From contig NZ_CALTYA010000002.1 in assembly GCF_943913405.1 (NCBI RefSeq), forward strand, positions 62,001-126,000: a stretch of 64,000 nt of DNA, read 5' to 3'. Source of the DNA: an uncultured Flavobacterium sp. Its GTDB lineage: Bacteria > Bacteroidota > Bacteroidia > Flavobacteriales > Flavobacteriaceae. Shown here piece after piece: positions 8,584-16,986 of the stretch. The notes beneath the pieces are model-generated. The model was given only the letters and a program-made list of their open reading frames with translations, made no database searches and was not told the DNA's origin. The position numbers were made by a program, and so were the translations under genes. Position 1 is the first letter of the stretch. Each line of letters starts with the position of its first letter.

Positions 8584-8638
8584 GAAAAAGCTACCAATTC
8601 ATGAATCTTTTTAAAACTCTTGAATTCATAGCTTTTTC
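8584..8638 (-). repeat. imperfect long inverted repeat past the leuS stop
   Basis: GAAAAAGCTA at 8584-8593 pairs with TAGCTTTTTC at 8629-8638, and the pairing continues inward through AATTCAT-like arms with a few mismatches. It could be the first terminator of leuS or a small structured RNA 3' end. Confidence 0.5.
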
Positions 8639-8700
8639 TTTGTGTTCCCTCGACTGCGCTCGGGATGGCAAGTATATTGCCGTTATGAAATCTTAAATTA

Positions 8701-11700
8701 TTATCCCACCAAGTTGATAATTTTTCCAGGAACGATGATTACTTTTTTAGGAGTTGCTCCGTCTAATTGTTTGATGGTTCTTTCGTCTTTCATCACGATT
8801 TCTTCAATTTGCGCAACCGTTAAATCTAACGGAAGATTCATCGTAAAACGCATTTTTCCGTTGAAAGAAACTGGGTATTCTTTGTTGCTTTCCACCAAAT
8901 ATTCTGGATTGAATCTTGGGAAAGGAACTCTTGAAATGCTTTCCGTATGCCCTAATTTTTCCCACAATTCTTCAGCGATATGAGGCGCATACGGAGAAAT
9001 TAAAATGGCCAACGGTTCTAAAATCGAACGTTCGTGGCAGTTTTGCGCGGTCAATTCATTCACGGCAATCATAAAAGAACTTACCGAAGTATTGAAAGAG
9101 AAATTCTCGATATCTTCTTGTACTTTTTTAATTGTTTTGTGCAAAGTTTTCAAGGCTTCTGGCGTCGCAGGACTGGAATTTACAATCAAACCTGATTCGT
9201 CAAAATACAATCTCCATAGTTTTTTCAAGAATCCGAAAACACCTGTAATTCCAGCAGTGTTCCATGGTTTTGCTTGCTCTAACGGACCAAGGAACATTTC
9301 ATATAAACGCAAAGTGTCGGCTCCGTATTCTTCGCAGATGTCGTCTGGAGTTACTACATTGTATTTTGATTTTGACATCTTACCAACCTCACTTTCAGTA
9401 AAATATTTGATATCATCAATATTTTTTACTTCACCATTGAAATTATAAAATTTTCTATCGCTCAATTTGTAAAATCCATCTTTTGAGACAAAAACTGGGT
9501 TCTTAAATTTTTGCCATTTACAAAAGCTTAATATCCCCTCTTCATTTAAATATGATGGTCTATCAGTTGAAGTATAGTCAGAAACAAATTCAATTGGGAC
9601 TGGCAAAGGATCAATTTCACTTAAATCTTTATTTTCTAAAATAATTTCTTTGCAATCATTACCAAAAATAATATCTCCTAGTTCTTCAGTATCGTTATAT
9701 AGAGCAATATTTCTCTTATTGACCCAAATCTGGCTTGAGGAAATTCTCGATTTTAATGCCTTTTCTATAATCCCCAAAATCATCCCCTGATTAATCAATT
9801 TCTTAAACGGTTCTTCCTGATTGACAAAACCTCTATCCTTCAAAAATTTGTTCCAAAAACGAGAATATAGCAAGTGGCCTGTGGCGTGCTCACTTCCTCC
9901 TATATATAAATCGACATTCTGCCAATAGTTTTGTGCTTCTTCCGAAACAAATTCGTCATTGTTGTGCGCATCCATATAACGCAACCAATACCACGAACTT
10001 CCTGCCCAACCTGGCATTGTGTTTAATTCCAAAGGAAAAATAGTGACGTTGTCAATCAACTCATTACTCACTACTTTATTCTCCACACTATTCCAAGCCC
10101 ACTCTGTTGCGTTTCCTAAAGGCGGTTGTCCGTCTTCGGTTGGCAAATATTTCTCTACTTCCGGAAGGCGAATTGGCAAATGCTGTGTTTCGATCATCTG
10201 TGGCAATCCGTTAACATAATAAACAGGGAAAGGCTCGCCCCAATATCTTTGGCGGGAGAAAACGGCATCGCGCAAACGGTAATTTGTTTTTCCTTTTCCT
10301 TGGCCTAATTCTTCTAAAGCCTCAATGGCTTTTTTGGTGGCTTCTTTGTAATTCAATCCGTTTAAGAAATCCGAATTATCAATCACCACATTGTCTTTTG
10401 AACCGTAAGCTTCTTCTGAAATATCTACGTTTTCAAAAATATTTTTAATTTCAATATCAAAGTGTTTTGCAAAAGCATAATCGCGTTCGTCGCCGCAAGG
10501 AACAGCCATCACGGCTCCGGTTCCGTAACCTGCCAGAACGTAATCGCCAATCCAAACCGGAATCGCTTCTTTGGTAAAAGGATGTTCTGCAAACGCACCT
10601 GTGAAAACTCCCGAAATGGTTTTTACATCGGCCATTCTTTCGCGTTCGCTGCGTTTTGCAGTCGCTTCCACGTAAGCATCAACGGCTTGTTTTTGCTCTG
10701 GAGTTGTGATTTTTGAAACCAAATCGTGTTCTGGCGCCAAAGTCATAAACGTTACTCCGAAAATTGTGTCAGGTCTTGTCGTAAAAACTTCGATTACGTG
10801 TTCGTTGGTTTCGTCGCCGCTTAAAATATAATCGACAGCATTTCTTTCGAATTCAGAATCTTTCACTTTAAAAGTTACCGAAGCTCCGACTGATTTTCCA
10901 ATCCAGTTTCTTTGGCTTTCTTTCAAAGATTCTGTCCAATCAATCGTGTCCAGACCTTGAAGCAAACGTTCAGCATACGCAGAAATTCGCATGCTCCATT
11001 GCGTCATTTTCTTGCGGATTACGGGATGTCCGCCACGTTCTGAAACACCGTTTATGATTTCGTCGTTTGCCAAAACCGTTCCCAATGCCGGACACCAGTT
11101 TACTTCGGTTTCAGCAAGGAAAGTCAATCTGTATTTTAGTAGAATTCTTTCTTGTTCTTCTTTTGAATAGGATTTCCAATCTTCCGCAGAGAAAACAGGA
11201 ATATTATCATCAGAAACTGCGTTTACTTTAGCGTTTCCGTTTTCTTCAAAATCCATTACCAAAGTCTTGATATCGCGAGCTTCATTGGCATCGTTATCGT
11301 ACCAAGAATTGAACAATTGGATGAAAATCCACTGCGTCCATTTGTAATAATCAGCGTTTGAAGTACGAACTTCTCTACTCCAATCGAATGAAAAACCGAT
11401 TTTGTCTAATTGTTCTCTATAACGAGCGATGTTTTCCTTCGTAGTTTTATCAGGATGCTGGCCCGTTTGAATCGCATATTGTTCCGCCGGAAGTCCGAAA
11501 CTGTCGTAGCCTTGCGGATGCAAAACGTTGAAACCTTGGTGGCGTTTGAATCGCGCATAGATGTCAGAAGCGATGTAACCCAGCGGATGCCCAACGTGCA
11601 AGCCTGCTCCGGATGGATAAGGAAACATATCCAAAACATAATATTTTGGTTTTTCTGAATTATTTTCTGCAGCAAAAGTTTGGTTTTCGGCCCAATATTT

Positions 11701-11739
11701 TTGCCAGTTTCTTTCTATCTCGTTAGGATTGTATTTCAT
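8701..11739 (-). CDS. leuS: leucyl-tRNA synthetase with large leucine-specific insert
   Basis: Class Ia synthetase of 1012 residues that charges tRNA-Leu with leucine. The HIGH-like motif is HVGHPLGY near residue 48, in the context MFPYPSGAGLHVGH. The CP1 editing domain contains FTTRPDTIFGVTFM and YGTGAVMAVPCGDERD, and the catalytic loop GKMSKSKYN lies near residue 787. Between INQGMILG (about residue 655) and KMSKS there are some 130 residues of poorly conserved sequence. The corresponding DNA (about 9385-9790) is visibly more AT-rich than the rest of the gene. E. coli LeuRS is about 860 residues. The minus-strand TAAATTTG box at 11871-11878 predicts a leader of about 125 bases. Confidence 0.97.
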   Translation of the reverse strand: MKYNPNEIERNWQKYWAENQTFAAENNSEKPKYYVLDMFPYPSGAGLHVGHPLGYIASDIYARFKRHQGFNVLHPQGYDSFGLPAEQYAIQTGQHPDKTTKENIARYREQLDKIGFSFDWSREVRTSNADYYKWTQWIFIQLFNSWYDNDANEARDIKTLVMDFEENGNAKVNAVSDDNIPVFSAEDWKSYSKEEQERILLKYRLTFLAETEVNWCPALGTVLANDEIINGVSERGGHPVIRKKMTQWSMRISAYAERLLQGLDTIDWTESLKESQRNWIGKSVGASVTFKVKDSEFERNAVDYILSGDETNEHVIEVFTTRPDTIFGVTFMTLAPEHDLVSKITTPEQKQAVDAYVEATAKRSERERMADVKTISGVFTGAFAEHPFTKEAIPVWIGDYVLAGYGTGAVMAVPCGDERDYAFAKHFDIEIKNIFENVDISEEAYGSKDNVVIDNSDFLNGLNYKEATKKAIEALEELGQGKGKTNYRLRDAVFSRQRYWGEPFPVYYVNGLPQMIETQHLPIRLPEVEKYLPTEDGQPPLGNATEWAWNSVENKVVSNELIDNVTIFPLELNTMPGWAGSSWYWLRYMDAHNNDEFVSEEAQNYWQNVDLYIGGSEHATGHLLYSRFWNKFLKDRGFVNQEEPFKKLINQGMILGIIEKALKSRISSSQIWVNKRNIALYNDTEELGDIIFGNDCKEIILENKDLSEIDPLPVPIEFVSDYTSTDRPSYLNEEGILSFCKWQKFKNPVFVSKDGFYKLSDRKFYNFNGEVKNIDDIKYFTESEVGKMSKSKYNVVTPDDICEEYGADTLRLYEMFLGPLEQAKPWNTAGITGVFGFLKKLWRLYFDESGLIVNSSPATPEALKTLHKTIKKVQEDIENFSFNTSVSSFMIAVNELTAQNCHERSILEPLAILISPYAPHIAEELWEKLGHTESISRVPFPRFNPEYLVESNKEYPVSFNGKMRFTMNLPLDLTVAQIEEIVMKDERTIKQLDGATPKKVIIVPGKIINLVG

Positions 11740-11966
11740 TTCTTTTTTGGTTCAAGGTTTTGGGTTCAGGATTTTAGGCTGAACGTTCATGTCGTTGTGT
11801 TTTATTCGGGTTATGATGGCGCCCGTTTCTCGAAATGGCTTTCCATACAAAAAAAATCAATTCGAAGTCGCAAATTTACGTTTATTGTACGAAAGTCAAA
11901 ACTTTGAGCGTTATAAACTGTGTTTAAAGAAATTCTTTATTATTTTTACGGCTTAAATTAAAATCT
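11740..11966. promoter_or_regulatory. divergent leuS/ftsX promoter region
   Basis: The minus-strand box CAAATTTA (TAAATTTG read on the minus strand) at 11871-11878 serves leuS. Just before the leuS start lies a short iteration of GGTTCAAGGTTTTG/GGTTCAGGATTTTA type at about 11750-11780. No T-box-like stem or specifier was recognised. Confidence 0.5.
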
Positions 11967-12842
11967 ATGGCATCTTCTTTCGAAAAATTTCAAAAGCGAC
12001 GACTTATTTCTTCTTATTTTTCTGTAGTATTGAGTGTTTTCTTGGTACTTTTTTTATTGGGAATTTTGGGGTTATTTGTAATCAATTCTAAGAAATTATC
12101 GGATGACTTCAAGGAAGAAATCGCCATGTCGGTTTATTTTAAAAACGAAGCAAACGATAGTCTTATCAACGCTTTTGACACTGAAATGAAGACTTCAAAG
12201 TTTGTAAAATCGTACAATTTTGTGACGAAAGAGCAAGCTGCAAAACAGCACACAGATATTATCGGGGAAGATTTTATGGCGTTCTTGGGAGAAAATCCAT
12301 TGGAAAATTCTTTTGATATTCACTTAAAAGCAGATTATATTGTGACCGACAGCATCAAGAAATTTGAAGCTAGAATTTTAGAATATCCGATGGTTTCTGA
12401 TATTGTGTATGATAAAGTTTTGGTGAATTTAGTAAACGACAACATTCAGAAAATCAGTTTCTGGATTTTAATTGCCAGCGGATTTTTGGCTTTGGTAGCG
12501 GTTTTGCTAATCAACAGCTCGATGCGTTTGTCAATTTATTCGAACCGTTTTATCATCAAAACAATGCAGATGGTTGGCGCAACAAAATCATTTATCAGAA
12601 AACCTTTCATTTGGAGAAGCATCAAATTGGGCGTGATCGGTTCTGTTTTAGCGATTATCGCTTTGATGGGCGTTTTATATTATGTAGACACCAATTTCCC
12701 GAATTTGAATATTTTGGAAGACCAGTTTATGATTTCACTAGTTTTAGTTGGTGTTTTGGCAGTAGGAATCCTGATTACTTGGTTCAGCACTTTCTTTGCG
12801 ACGCAACGCTTCTTGAATTTGAGAACAGACGACCTTTATTAG
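11967..12842 (+). CDS. ftsX: cell-division ABC permease FtsX
   Basis: A 291-residue FtsX with one N-terminal membrane helix (VVLSVFLVLFLLGILGLFVI), a periplasmic domain of about 130 residues, and three C-terminal helices containing the permease segment QMVGATKSFIRKPFIWRS. FtsX works with FtsE to activate peptidoglycan hydrolases at the division site; ftsE is not adjacent here. DUF3098, uppP and truB follow on the same strand with short gaps, forming an envelope-related operon. Confidence 0.93.
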   Translation: MASSFEKFQKRRLISSYFSVVLSVFLVLFLLGILGLFVINSKKLSDDFKEEIAMSVYFKNEANDSLINAFDTEMKTSKFVKSYNFVTKEQAAKQHTDIIGEDFMAFLGENPLENSFDIHLKADYIVTDSIKKFEARILEYPMVSDIVYDKVLVNLVNDNIQKISFWILIASGFLALVAVLLINSSMRLSIYSNRFIIKTMQMVGATKSFIRKPFIWRSIKLGVIGSVLAIIALMGVLYYVDTNFPNLNILEDQFMISLVLVGVLAVGILITWFSTFFATQRFLNLRTDDLY

Positions 12843-12888
12843 ACTTCTTAGACAACTTAGATTATTAGACTTTAAGACATAAAAAATT
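12843..12888 (+). repeat. iterated TTAGAC/CTTAGA spacer
   Basis: The ftsX-DUF3098 gap is almost wholly made of short imperfect iterations (ttagacttcttagacaact, then ttagattattagactttaag). A very similar motif fills the pyrH-frr gap. Confidence 0.6.
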
Positions 12889-13137
12889 ATGAATAAAGAA
12901 ACGAATACAAACAAACACGAGTTCCTTTTTGAGAAGGTAAATTACAAATTTTTATTGATTGGAATTGCGGTTATTGCGCTTGGATTTATCTTGATGTCTG
13001 GCGGAGGAACTGATAATCCTGCGGTTTTCAGCGATAAGATTTTTGATTTCAGAAGAATTCGTTTGGCTCCAACAACAGTATTGATTGGTTTTGGAATTAC
13101 GATTTATGCGATTTTAAAGAACCCTAAGAAAAATTAG
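12889..13137 (+). CDS. DUF3098 small membrane protein
   Basis: An 82-residue protein with two hydrophobic helices (FLLIGIAVIALGFILMSGG and TTVLIGFGITIYAILK) joined by a loop with VFSDKIFDFRRIRLAP. This matches DUF3098, a Bacteroidota family of unknown function typically placed between ftsX and uppP as here. The conserved order suggests an envelope role, which is inference. Confidence 0.85.
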   Translation: MNKETNTNKHEFLFEKVNYKFLLIGIAVIALGFILMSGGGTDNPAVFSDKIFDFRRIRLAPTTVLIGFGITIYAILKNPKKN

Positions 13138-13211
13138 ATAACTCGAATGTCCGATTTTTAGATTTTTCGAACTATCGAACTATCAAATAATCGAACTATC
13201 AAAATAAAAAT
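13138..13211 (+). repeat. CGAACTATC-iterated spacer
   Basis: The gap before uppP contains three copies of CGAACTATC (two adjacent, one after AAATAAT) preceded by TTTTTAGATTTTT. It is too short and irregular for a CRISPR. Confidence 0.6.
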
Positions 13212-14024
13212 ATGGATTTAATTCAAGCTATTTTAATCGCCATTGTTGAAGGTTTAACAGAGTATCTGCCGGTTTCTTCTACGGGACACATGATTTTCAC
13301 GAGTTCTTTTTTCGGAATTCAGGAAGATGATTTCGTAAAATTATTTCAAGTTTCCATTCAATTCGGAGCCATTTTGGCGGTCGTAGCCTTGTATTGGAAG
13401 AAATTCTTTGACTTCTCTAAATTTAGTTTTTACATAAAATTGGCGTGCGCCGTTTTGCCCGCACTGGTTTTAGGATACATTTTTGACGATGCTATCGATG
13501 CGGTTTTGGGAGATCCAATTCCTATTGCGATTGTGTTAATCGTCGGAGGCTTTATATTGTTATTCATTGATAATTATTTTAAGAACCCAACGATTGCTTC
13601 AGAAGAAGAAATTTCAATAAAAAAAGCCGTGACAATTGGTTTTTGGCAATGTTTGGCGATGATGCCGGGAACAAGTCGTTCTGCAGCCTCGATTATTGGT
13701 GGCATGCAACAAGGATTGACAAGACAAACTGCAGCGGAATTCTCATTCTTTTTGGCAGTACCAACCATGTTGGCGGTGACTTGCTACTCGGTTTTTTTGA
13801 AAACGTATCATGTTTCAAATTTGAAAGGCTATGAATTATTGATGCAATCGGGTGATAACCTAAAATTGTTTTTGATTGGAAATGTTGTGGCTTTTATCGT
13901 TTCGATTATTGCAATCAAATTCTTTATTGGAGTTATTAAAAAATATGGTTTCAAGCCTTGGGGTTACTACAGAATCATCGCTGGAACACTATTTTTAGTT
14001 TACTTTATTTACATTAAAAAATAA
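13212..14024 (+). CDS. uppP: undecaprenyl-diphosphatase
   Basis: A 270-residue integral membrane phosphatase of the UppP/BacA family, which recycles undecaprenyl pyrophosphate to the monophosphate carrier for peptidoglycan and other wall polymers. The two catalytic motifs are visible: EGLTEYLPVSSTGHM near the N-terminus and PGTSRSAASIIGGM near residue 155. About seven or eight hydrophobic segments follow the expected pattern. Its stop overlaps the truB start by one base (TAATG), indicating translational coupling. Confidence 0.96.
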   Translation: MDLIQAILIAIVEGLTEYLPVSSTGHMIFTSSFFGIQEDDFVKLFQVSIQFGAILAVVALYWKKFFDFSKFSFYIKLACAVLPALVLGYIFDDAIDAVLGDPIPIAIVLIVGGFILLFIDNYFKNPTIASEEEISIKKAVTIGFWQCLAMMPGTSRSAASIIGGMQQGLTRQTAAEFSFFLAVPTMLAVTCYSVFLKTYHVSNLKGYELLMQSGDNLKLFLIGNVVAFIVSIIAIKFFIGVIKKYGFKPWGYYRIIAGTLFLVYFIYIKK

Positions 14025-14731
14025 TGAAATTATCCGTACAAGATTTTCAGGAAGGCCAGGTTTTATTGATTGACAAGCCTTTAAAATGGACCTCCTTTCA
14101 AGCGGTTAATAAATTAAAATATGCTTTAATCACTAAAGTCGGACTTCCGAAAAAATTTAAAATTGGCCATGCCGGAACTTTAGATCCATTAGCTTCAGGA
14201 TTACTTTTAGTTTGCACCGGAAAGTTCACCAAAAGAATTACCGAATTACAAGGCCAAGCCAAAGAATATACAGGAACAATCACCGTTGGAGGCACAACTC
14301 CGTCGTATGATTTGGAAACTGAAATCAACGAAACTTTCCCAATTGAACATATTACGGAGGATTTAATTCACGAAACCGTAAAACAGTTTTTAGGCGAAAT
14401 TGATCAGCGTCCTCCGATATTTTCAGCCTTGAAAAAAGATGGAGTTCGTTTGTATGAACACGCAAGAGCCGGCGAAGAAATTGAAATTCCGACTAGAAAA
14501 ACGGTCATTCACGAATTTGAAATTACCAGAATTGACTTGCCAGAAATCGACTTCAGAGTGGTTTGTAGCAAAGGAACTTATATTCGATCCTTAGCTTTTG
14601 ATTTTGGAAAAGCTTTGAATTCTGGAGCACATCTTTCTGCTTTGCGAAGAACAAAAATTGGCGATTATAAAGTGGAAGACGGTTATGATTTAGAAGCTTT
14701 TGTGGATTCTATTTCTGAAAAAGAAGAATAA
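14024..14731 (+). CDS. truB: tRNA pseudouridine(55) synthase
   Basis: A 235-residue TruB that converts U55 in the T-loop of tRNAs to pseudouridine. Signature segments are DKPLKWTSFQAVNKLK, then GHAGTLDPLASGLLLVCTGK with the catalytic aspartate in GTLDPLA, and KGTYIRSLAFDFG. It is shorter than E. coli TruB, lacking the C-terminal PUA domain, as is common in Bacteroidota. The start overlaps the uppP stop, so it is co-translated with it. The YiiX gene follows after three bases. Confidence 0.96.
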   Translation: MKLSVQDFQEGQVLLIDKPLKWTSFQAVNKLKYALITKVGLPKKFKIGHAGTLDPLASGLLLVCTGKFTKRITELQGQAKEYTGTITVGGTTPSYDLETEINETFPIEHITEDLIHETVKQFLGEIDQRPPIFSALKKDGVRLYEHARAGEEIEIPTRKTVIHEFEITRIDLPEIDFRVVCSKGTYIRSLAFDFGKALNSGAHLSALRRTKIGDYKVEDGYDLEAFVDSISEKEE

Positions 14732-14734
14732 ATT

Positions 14735-15364
14735 ATGAAAAAAGCAATTCTTGTATTTCTTTTAAGTTTTACGTATTTATCAAATGCACAAATAAGCCCT
14801 TCCGATTTAAGAACAGGCGATTTTATTTTCCAAGATATGGATTGCGGTCCGTTATGCGATGCAATTGAAGCTGTTACTCAAGGTTGCAAAGGAAATGATT
14901 TCAGCCATATGGGATTGGTTTATAAAAAAAATGATACGATTTACATTATTGAAGCAGCTGGTTCTGCGGTTCGATTGAATACCTTGGAAAAATTTTCAAA
15001 AAATACAAAAAAACCAATGTACATCGGAAGAGTCAAAAAGAAATATGAAAAATTAATTCCAGAAGCGATTTCTTTTTCTTTGGAACAAATTGGTGTTCCG
15101 TATGACGATGATTATGTTTATGACAACGGAAAATATTATTGTTCAGAATTGATTTATGACGCTTTCAAAAAGGCAAATAAGGGAAAACCGTTCTTCCAAT
15201 TATTTCCAATGACTTATAAAGAACCGGGAACGAATGACTTTTTCCCAGCTTGGGTTGACTATTACAAACAAATCGGAAGCGAAATTCCTGAAGGAAAACC
15301 GGGATGTAATCCTGGCGGGATGTCAACTTCTGATAAAATTTCTATTCTGGGAACTTTGAAATGA
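14735..15364 (+). CDS. YiiX/YebB-like NlpC/P60-fold cysteine hydrolase, secreted
   Basis: A 209-residue protein with a signal peptide (MKKAILVFLLSFTYLSNAQ, cleavage after NA-Q). The fold residues are SHMGLVY (histidine near residue 59) and YYCSELIYDAF (cysteine near residue 138). This circular-permuted arrangement, His before Cys, is typical of the YiiX/Peptidase_C92 group of lipid or peptide hydrolases. It starts three bases after truB, so it belongs to the same operon, and transcription ends at the long hairpin at 15365. The substrate is unknown. Confidence 0.85.
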   Translation: MKKAILVFLLSFTYLSNAQISPSDLRTGDFIFQDMDCGPLCDAIEAVTQGCKGNDFSHMGLVYKKNDTIYIIEAAGSAVRLNTLEKFSKNTKKPMYIGRVKKKYEKLIPEAISFSLEQIGVPYDDDYVYDNGKYYCSELIYDAFKKANKGKPFFQLFPMTYKEPGTNDFFPAWVDYYKQIGSEIPEGKPGCNPGGMSTSDKISILGTLK

Positions 15365-15424
15365 AACACGAATTTCACGAATTATCACGAATTCTAATTT
15401 GTGATAATTCGTGAAATCTGTGTT
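15365..15424. repeat. CACGAATT-type dispersed hairpin, likely bidirectional terminator
   Basis: A perfect 17-bp arm ATTTCACGAATTATCAC (15372-15388) is matched by GTGATAATTCGTGAAAT (15401-15417), extended outward by AACAC and GTGTT. It lies between convergent genes. A related element is at 27168-27226. Confidence 0.85.
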
Positions 15425-15438
15425 GAATATTTTTCTAT

Positions 15439-16050
15439 TTATTCCTGAATTTCAATCAAACGCATCATTTCCAAAAGCTCATTTTGACTGCTCAAACCTT
15501 TGTCGTGCAGATACCACATTTGCAATTCTGTTTTGATGGTTTCGTCTAAAATGCCGTGTTTTTCTTTATAGTTTTTAATCAAATCTCTAGCTTCATTTGG
15601 TCTTGGTCCCCAATCTCCTAAAACTTCCAATGTTTCTGAATTGAGAATAATCAACTTCGGAATTGACTTTCCGCCATTAGTTAAAAACTGATTCATCAAC
15701 GCTTCATTTTCGTCACGAAGCACGATTTTAAAATCGATATTATCCGTCAAAACTTCCATTTTATGCATAATCGGAAGCAATTGCGCGGCATCGCCACACC
15801 AGCCTTCAGAAATAACCAACCAAATATATTTCTTCTCCAAAAGTTTCAATCGTTCTACATTTTCCGGAGTGATTACAATAGTTTTCTCCAAACGATTCAT
15901 TCTGGTTTCGTTCAAATTGCTGTAATGCAGTAAGTCTTCCGATTGGGAATTTCCTGTTGATTTTCCTTCCGAAAGCAAATCCGTAACCACTTTTCTATAT
16001 TCAAAATAAGTCAGGCTTTTGTCCAAACTGTTCTTAATTATATCTTTCAT
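15439..16050 (-). CDS. thioredoxin-fold protein with CGDA in place of CxxC
   Basis: A 203-residue protein of the thioredoxin-9-like family. The strand-turn-helix ENVERLKLLEKKYIWLVISE leads into GWCGDAAQLLPIMHKM, where the usual second redox cysteine is alanine. GKSIPKLIILNS supplies the cis-proline loop. The single cysteine suggests a thiol-transfer or peroxidatic role rather than classical disulfide reduction, if it is active at all. A minus-strand TAATTTTG box lies about 20 bases upstream. It is a monocistronic unit convergent with the YiiX operon. Confidence 0.8.
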   Translation of the reverse strand: MKDIIKNSLDKSLTYFEYRKVVTDLLSEGKSTGNSQSEDLLHYSNLNETRMNRLEKTIVITPENVERLKLLEKKYIWLVISEGWCGDAAQLLPIMHKMEVLTDNIDFKIVLRDENEALMNQFLTNGGKSIPKLIILNSETLEVLGDWGPRPNEARDLIKNYKEKHGILDETIKTELQMWYLHDKGLSSQNELLEMMRLIEIQE

Positions 16051-16136
16051 AACTTTGATTTAGCGCCACAAAATTAATTCTAAAAAACGGAAATACTTTT
16101 TTTTAAGCAACTTATTCCAAAAAAACAGATTATGAC

Positions 16137-16144
16137 TATATTTG
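16137..16144 (+). promoter_or_regulatory. -7 box of pyrH
   Basis: TATATTTG, a perfect TAnnTTTG, predicts a leader of about 50 bases before the ATG at 16202. Confidence 0.6.
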
Positions 16145-16201
16145 CACAACTTTTGGGATTTTCAAAAACGAATCTGCCGAAAGAAAAACTAAAACACAAC
16201 T

Positions 16202-16909
16202 ATGAAATATAAAAGAATCCTTCTAAAATTAAGCGGAGAAGCCTTGATGGGCGACAGACAATATGGTATCGATCCAGCAAGATTGGCTGAATATGCAGAA
16301 GAAATTAAAGAAATCCACGATAAAGGCGTAGAAATTGCAATCGTGATTGGAGGAGGAAATATTTTTCGTGGCGTTGCCGGAGCAAGCAACGGAATGGACC
16401 GCGTTCAAGGCGATTATATGGGAATGTTGGCAACGGTTATCAACGGAATGGCACTTCAAGGCGCTCTTGAAGACAAAGGAATGTTGACGCGTTTGCAAAC
16501 AGCTTTAAAAATTGAAGCAATTGCAGAACCTTATATCAAAAGAAGAGCGGTTCGTCACCTTGAAAAAGGAAGAATTGTAATTTTTGGAGCTGGAACCGGA
16601 AATCCATACTTTACAACAGATACGGCAGCGGTTTTAAGAGGTGTTGAAGTTCACGCTGACGTGATTTTAAAAGGAACTCGCGTTGATGGAGTTTACACTT
16701 CTGATCCAGAAAAAAATGCTGATGCTGTAAAATTCGACACGATTTCATTCGAAGACGTTTTGAAAAAAGGATTGAACGTAATGGATACAACGGCTTTCAC
16801 TTTAAGCCAAGAAAACGAATTGCCGATCGTTGTTTTTGATATGAACAAAAGAGGAAACCTTCTAAAAATCTGCGAAGGACAAAATATTGGAACAGTAGTT
16901 AATGTATAA
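16202..16909 (+). CDS. pyrH: UMP kinase
   Basis: A 235-residue bacterial UMP kinase of the amino-acid-kinase fold, phosphorylating UMP to UDP. Motifs visible are KRILLKLSGEALMG at the N-terminus, VIGGGNIFRG, FGAGTGNPYFTTDTAA and KGTRVDGVYTSDPEKN. Length is normal. It precedes frr, a conserved pair in bacteria, separated here by 77 bases of iterated TCTAA-like spacer. Confidence 0.97.
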   Translation: MKYKRILLKLSGEALMGDRQYGIDPARLAEYAEEIKEIHDKGVEIAIVIGGGNIFRGVAGASNGMDRVQGDYMGMLATVINGMALQGALEDKGMLTRLQTALKIEAIAEPYIKRRAVRHLEKGRIVIFGAGTGNPYFTTDTAAVLRGVEVHADVILKGTRVDGVYTSDPEKNADAVKFDTISFEDVLKKGLNVMDTTAFTLSQENELPIVVFDMNKRGNLLKICEGQNIGTVVNV

Positions 16910-16911
16910 TT

Positions 16912-16983
16912 TTTAGACTGCTTAGACTGCTTAGATTGCCAGACAGTCTAAAAGTCTAACCATCTAATACTCTAAAAATCTAA
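16912..16983 (+). repeat. iterated TTAGACTGC/TCTAA spacer between pyrH and frr
   Basis: The gap consists of two TTAGACTGC copies, then a diverged TTAGATTGC, followed by five CTAA-containing units. It resembles the spacer at 12843-12888. Confidence 0.65.
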
Positions 16984-16986
16984 AAG

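Larger units (their letters stand above)
8289..8700. other. 412-base gene-free stretch with three palindromic elements
   Basis: No convincing ORF. It holds a minus-strand terminator (8432-8464), an imperfect 20-bp hairpin (8584-8638) and a GC-rich near-palindrome TCCCTCGACTGCGCTCGGGA at 8646-8665, which resembles a widespread Flavobacterium intergenic repeat. A GTATAC pair flanks 8560-8583. Confidence 0.5.

Noticed and set aside
11740..11880. T-box or other riboswitch in the leuS leader
   Set aside because: No specifier loop, no conserved T-box bulge, no terminator/antiterminator pair; T-boxes are also not expected in this phylum.
13138..13211. CGAACTATC repeats as a minimal CRISPR
   Set aside because: Repeats are nine bases, spacers are absent or seven bases, and no cas genes occur in the window.
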